From positions 1-64,000 of the forward strand of contig NZ_LGIS01000018.1 of assembly GCF_001187905.1 (NCBI RefSeq): DNA of 64,000 nucleotides, given 5' to 3'. Positions 62,544 through 64,000 of this stretch are shown here, piece after piece (positions within the stretch are counted from its first letter, which is position 1; each line of letters starts with the position of its first letter). Made by a program: the position numbers and the translations under genes. The notes beneath the pieces were generated by a model that was given only the letters and a program-made list of their open reading frames with translations, was not told where the DNA came from and made no database searches. The DNA comes from Pantoea sp. RIT-PI-b (GTDB lineage: Bacteria; Pseudomonadota; Gammaproteobacteria; Enterobacterales; Enterobacteriaceae).

Positions 62544-64000
62544 GATGTTCCTCAACGAGAATCGGCTGGTGCCCATGCTCATTGAGCCAGGCAAGTAGCC
62601 GGTCATTATCCAATGGACGGGCATAATAGAAGCCCTGAATAAATATCACACCACGCCGGCGTAAGTACTCAAATTGTGTCGCGGTTTCGACGCCTTCACC
62701 GAGCACATCCAACTCCAGCTTGTGGCACAGATTAATAATGGCATCCAGCACCGGCGTCTCAATCTCGAGGCCTTCAATGGCGTTGATAAAGCCGCGATCG
62801 ATCTTCAGGTAATCCAGCGGGAACTTCATCAGATACGTCAAGGAACAGTGGCCGGTACCGAAATCATCGATCGCCACTTTCATGCCCTGCGCGCGCAAAT
62901 GGCGCAGTTTCTCGGCCACCATTTCGCCATCTTCAATCAGGCTACGTTCGGTCAGCTCTAGCGTAATGGACATCTGTTTATCTTTAATGCGCGCCGCAAA
63001 TAGCTCGATATCTGCCACAAAATCAGCATGCTGCAAGTGTTCCGCTGCCAGGTTCAGCCCGATATGAAAACCAGGTTTTACCTGCCAGCTCTGAATATCT
63101 TCGGCCATCAGCTCCAGCAAATGCTGCGTCAACGGCACAATCATTCCTTCAGTTTCGGCAGCGCTGATAAAGATATCAGGGCGAATCATCTCACCGTTCG
63201 GCAGTTGCCAGCGCAGCAGAGCTTCTGCACCGGAACAGGCCTGTAACTTATTGCTGTAAACCGGTTGATAGTGCACTGAAAACTGGCGGGCACGGATGGC
63301 GCGGGCAATCTCATCGTGCCAGGAGATGCGGCGACGCAGCCAGTTAGCGGTGAGGATCATCAGCAGAATCGAGAAAATTGCCGCCATGGGCAGGAAGATG
63401 AACAGCGCCTGACGCCAGGCTTTGAGCAATTCGGAGGCGGGCGCCGTAACAGTAACGCTAATTGGATAGCGGCTGGATTCGGTCTGGAAGGTCTCGCTTT
63501 GCAGATACAGCTCAGGTGTGTTGTCGTTTGGTCCGCTGCTGATCACCGTGCCGCCGCTAAACTGCAGGCTCATTTGATAATCGCGCGATTCGCCAATCGC
63601 GTGCATAAAGTCCAGCAGATATTGGCCATCAATCACCGCCCAAAAACCGGTGGTATCCGGCAGCTGACGAACAAAGACTACCGCCGGACGATTGGGCACG
63701 CCCACCGTACCGCGCACCGAGATGCTCCACCAGGCTTTGCCGGTAATCGGCGGCGGCTGCATCATCATTTCGGTCAGCGTGCCGGGCGCCAGGCCGAAGG
63801 CGGAAGAGCAGCTGATATCATCGCCTTTCAGCATGCCAATCGAGCGAAAATAGGGATTAAGCGTGCCGGCGCGCTGCAATTTGTCCTCAATCTGCGCACA
63901 GGATTGGTAATGATACTGGCGCAATTCGGTAATCATATCCCACGCAGTGTCGCTCATCTTTTCGGCTTGGGTGAGCAACGCATTGGCGGTGGAAATCTGC
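62518..64000 (-). CDS. CSS-motif/EAL cyclic-di-GMP phosphodiesterase (5' end beyond window)
   Basis: The frame stays open to the right edge, so the N terminus, probably with the first membrane helix, is missing. The visible part holds a periplasmic CSS domain ('QSCAQIEDKL' and 'DDISCSSAFGLAPG' with the CSS motif), a membrane helix ('ALFIFLPMAAIFSILLMILT') and an EAL domain. The latter has 'SGAEALLRWQ', 'ITLELTERSLIED', 'KVAIDDFGTGHCSLTYLMKF', 'LKIDRGFINAIEG' and 'VLGEGVETATQFEYL', the catalytic set. It should be an active membrane PDE whose periplasmic Cys pair responds to redox (DsbA/B in E. coli relatives). Confidence 0.92.
   Translation of the reverse strand, partial: QISTANALLTQAEKMSDTAWDMITELRQYHYQSCAQIEDKLQRAGTLNPYFRSIGMLKGDDISCSSAFGLAPGTLTEMMMQPPPITGKAWWSISVRGTVGVPNRPAVVFVRQLPDTTGFWAVIDGQYLLDFMHAIGESRDYQMSLQFSGGTVISSGPNDNTPELYLQSETFQTESSRYPISVTVTAPASELLKAWRQALFIFLPMAAIFSILLMILTANWLRRRISWHDEIARAIRARQFSVHYQPVYSNKLQACSGAEALLRWQLPNGEMIRPDIFISAAETEGMIVPLTQHLLELMAEDIQSWQVKPGFHIGLNLAAEHLQHADFVADIELFAARIKDKQMSITLELTERSLIEDGEMVAEKLRHLRAQGMKVAIDDFGTGHCSLTYLMKFPLDYLKIDRGFINAIEGLEIETPVLDAIINLCHKLELDVLGEGVETATQFEYLRRRGVIFIQGFYYARPLDNDRLLAWLNEHGHQPILVEEHHEPELHHS

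Overview
The window reads as a chromosomal segment of an enterobacterium close to Pantoea/Erwinia (Erwiniaceae). Many proteins (PitA, UspA/B, PrlC, RsmJ, RlmJ, Gor, HemB, ProP, KdpFABCD, RhmD/T/A/R) are close relatives of their E. coli counterparts. Non-coding gaps carry ERIC elements and GTAG-type REP/BIME hairpins. The sequence is moderately GC-rich by eye, with more AT-rich patches around the toxin-antitoxin pair, dinD and the AraC/hydrolase intergenic region. I see no rRNA, tRNA, CRISPR array, prophage, insertion sequence or integrase. The window is cut at the left in non-coding DNA and at the right inside a CSS-EAL phosphodiesterase gene.

Left part (1-11.9 kb): a non-coding GC-rich stretch with a perfect hairpin; a Phd/YefM-RelE/ParE toxin-antitoxin pair with a likely operator; a fluoride riboswitch in front of crcB; a TIM-barrel isomerase; a hydrolase plus glutathionyl-hydroquinone reductase operon; a FemAB/GNAT-like protein; an ABC exporter; a GNAT acetyltransferase; an orphan sugar-binding protein; an ACS-family MFS transporter; and an HD-GYP phosphodiesterase.

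Potassium region (11.9-19.7 kb): kdpFABC behind a conserved KdpE-box-like sequence, then a REP pair, then kdpD. kdpE does not follow; yqhA does. From 19.8 to 33.2 kb lies an accessory mixture of transporters, a Tat-exported esterase, a bestrophin homologue, LysR-controlled oxidoreductase and hydrolase genes, a divergent YrdC/Sua5-domain protein, a Gate-domain membrane protein and DinD.

Conserved block (33.2-46.5 kb): gor, rlmJ, prlC, rsmJ, uspA, uspB, pitA and yhiN follow the E. coli order at about 78 min. rbn plus a CPBP protease are inserted between gor and rlmJ. A lipoprotein plus an exported degenerate FKBP-like protein are inserted between rlmJ and prlC. dtpB is absent.

Right part (46.5-64 kb): an exported isochorismatase-fold hydrolase divergent from a GlxA/AraC regulator; a membrane-anchored coiled-coil protein built of 11-residue repeats; the L-rhamnonate catabolic operon rhmRDTA; an AraC-type regulator divergent from an exported hydrolase across a palindrome-rich gap; a GAF-GGDEF cyclase; hemB; proP with a strong leader hairpin; a ToxR/MarT-like membrane regulator overlapping a FidL-like protein; and a hydroxyacid dehydrogenase overlapping the partial EAL gene. 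Three cyclic-di-GMP enzymes (HD-GYP, GGDEF, EAL) occur in the window. No single dramatic new system stands out. The best candidates for follow-up are the MarT/FidL-like pair, the kdp locus without kdpE, the covarying REP family, the divergent YrdC protein and the palindrome-rich AraC intergenic region.
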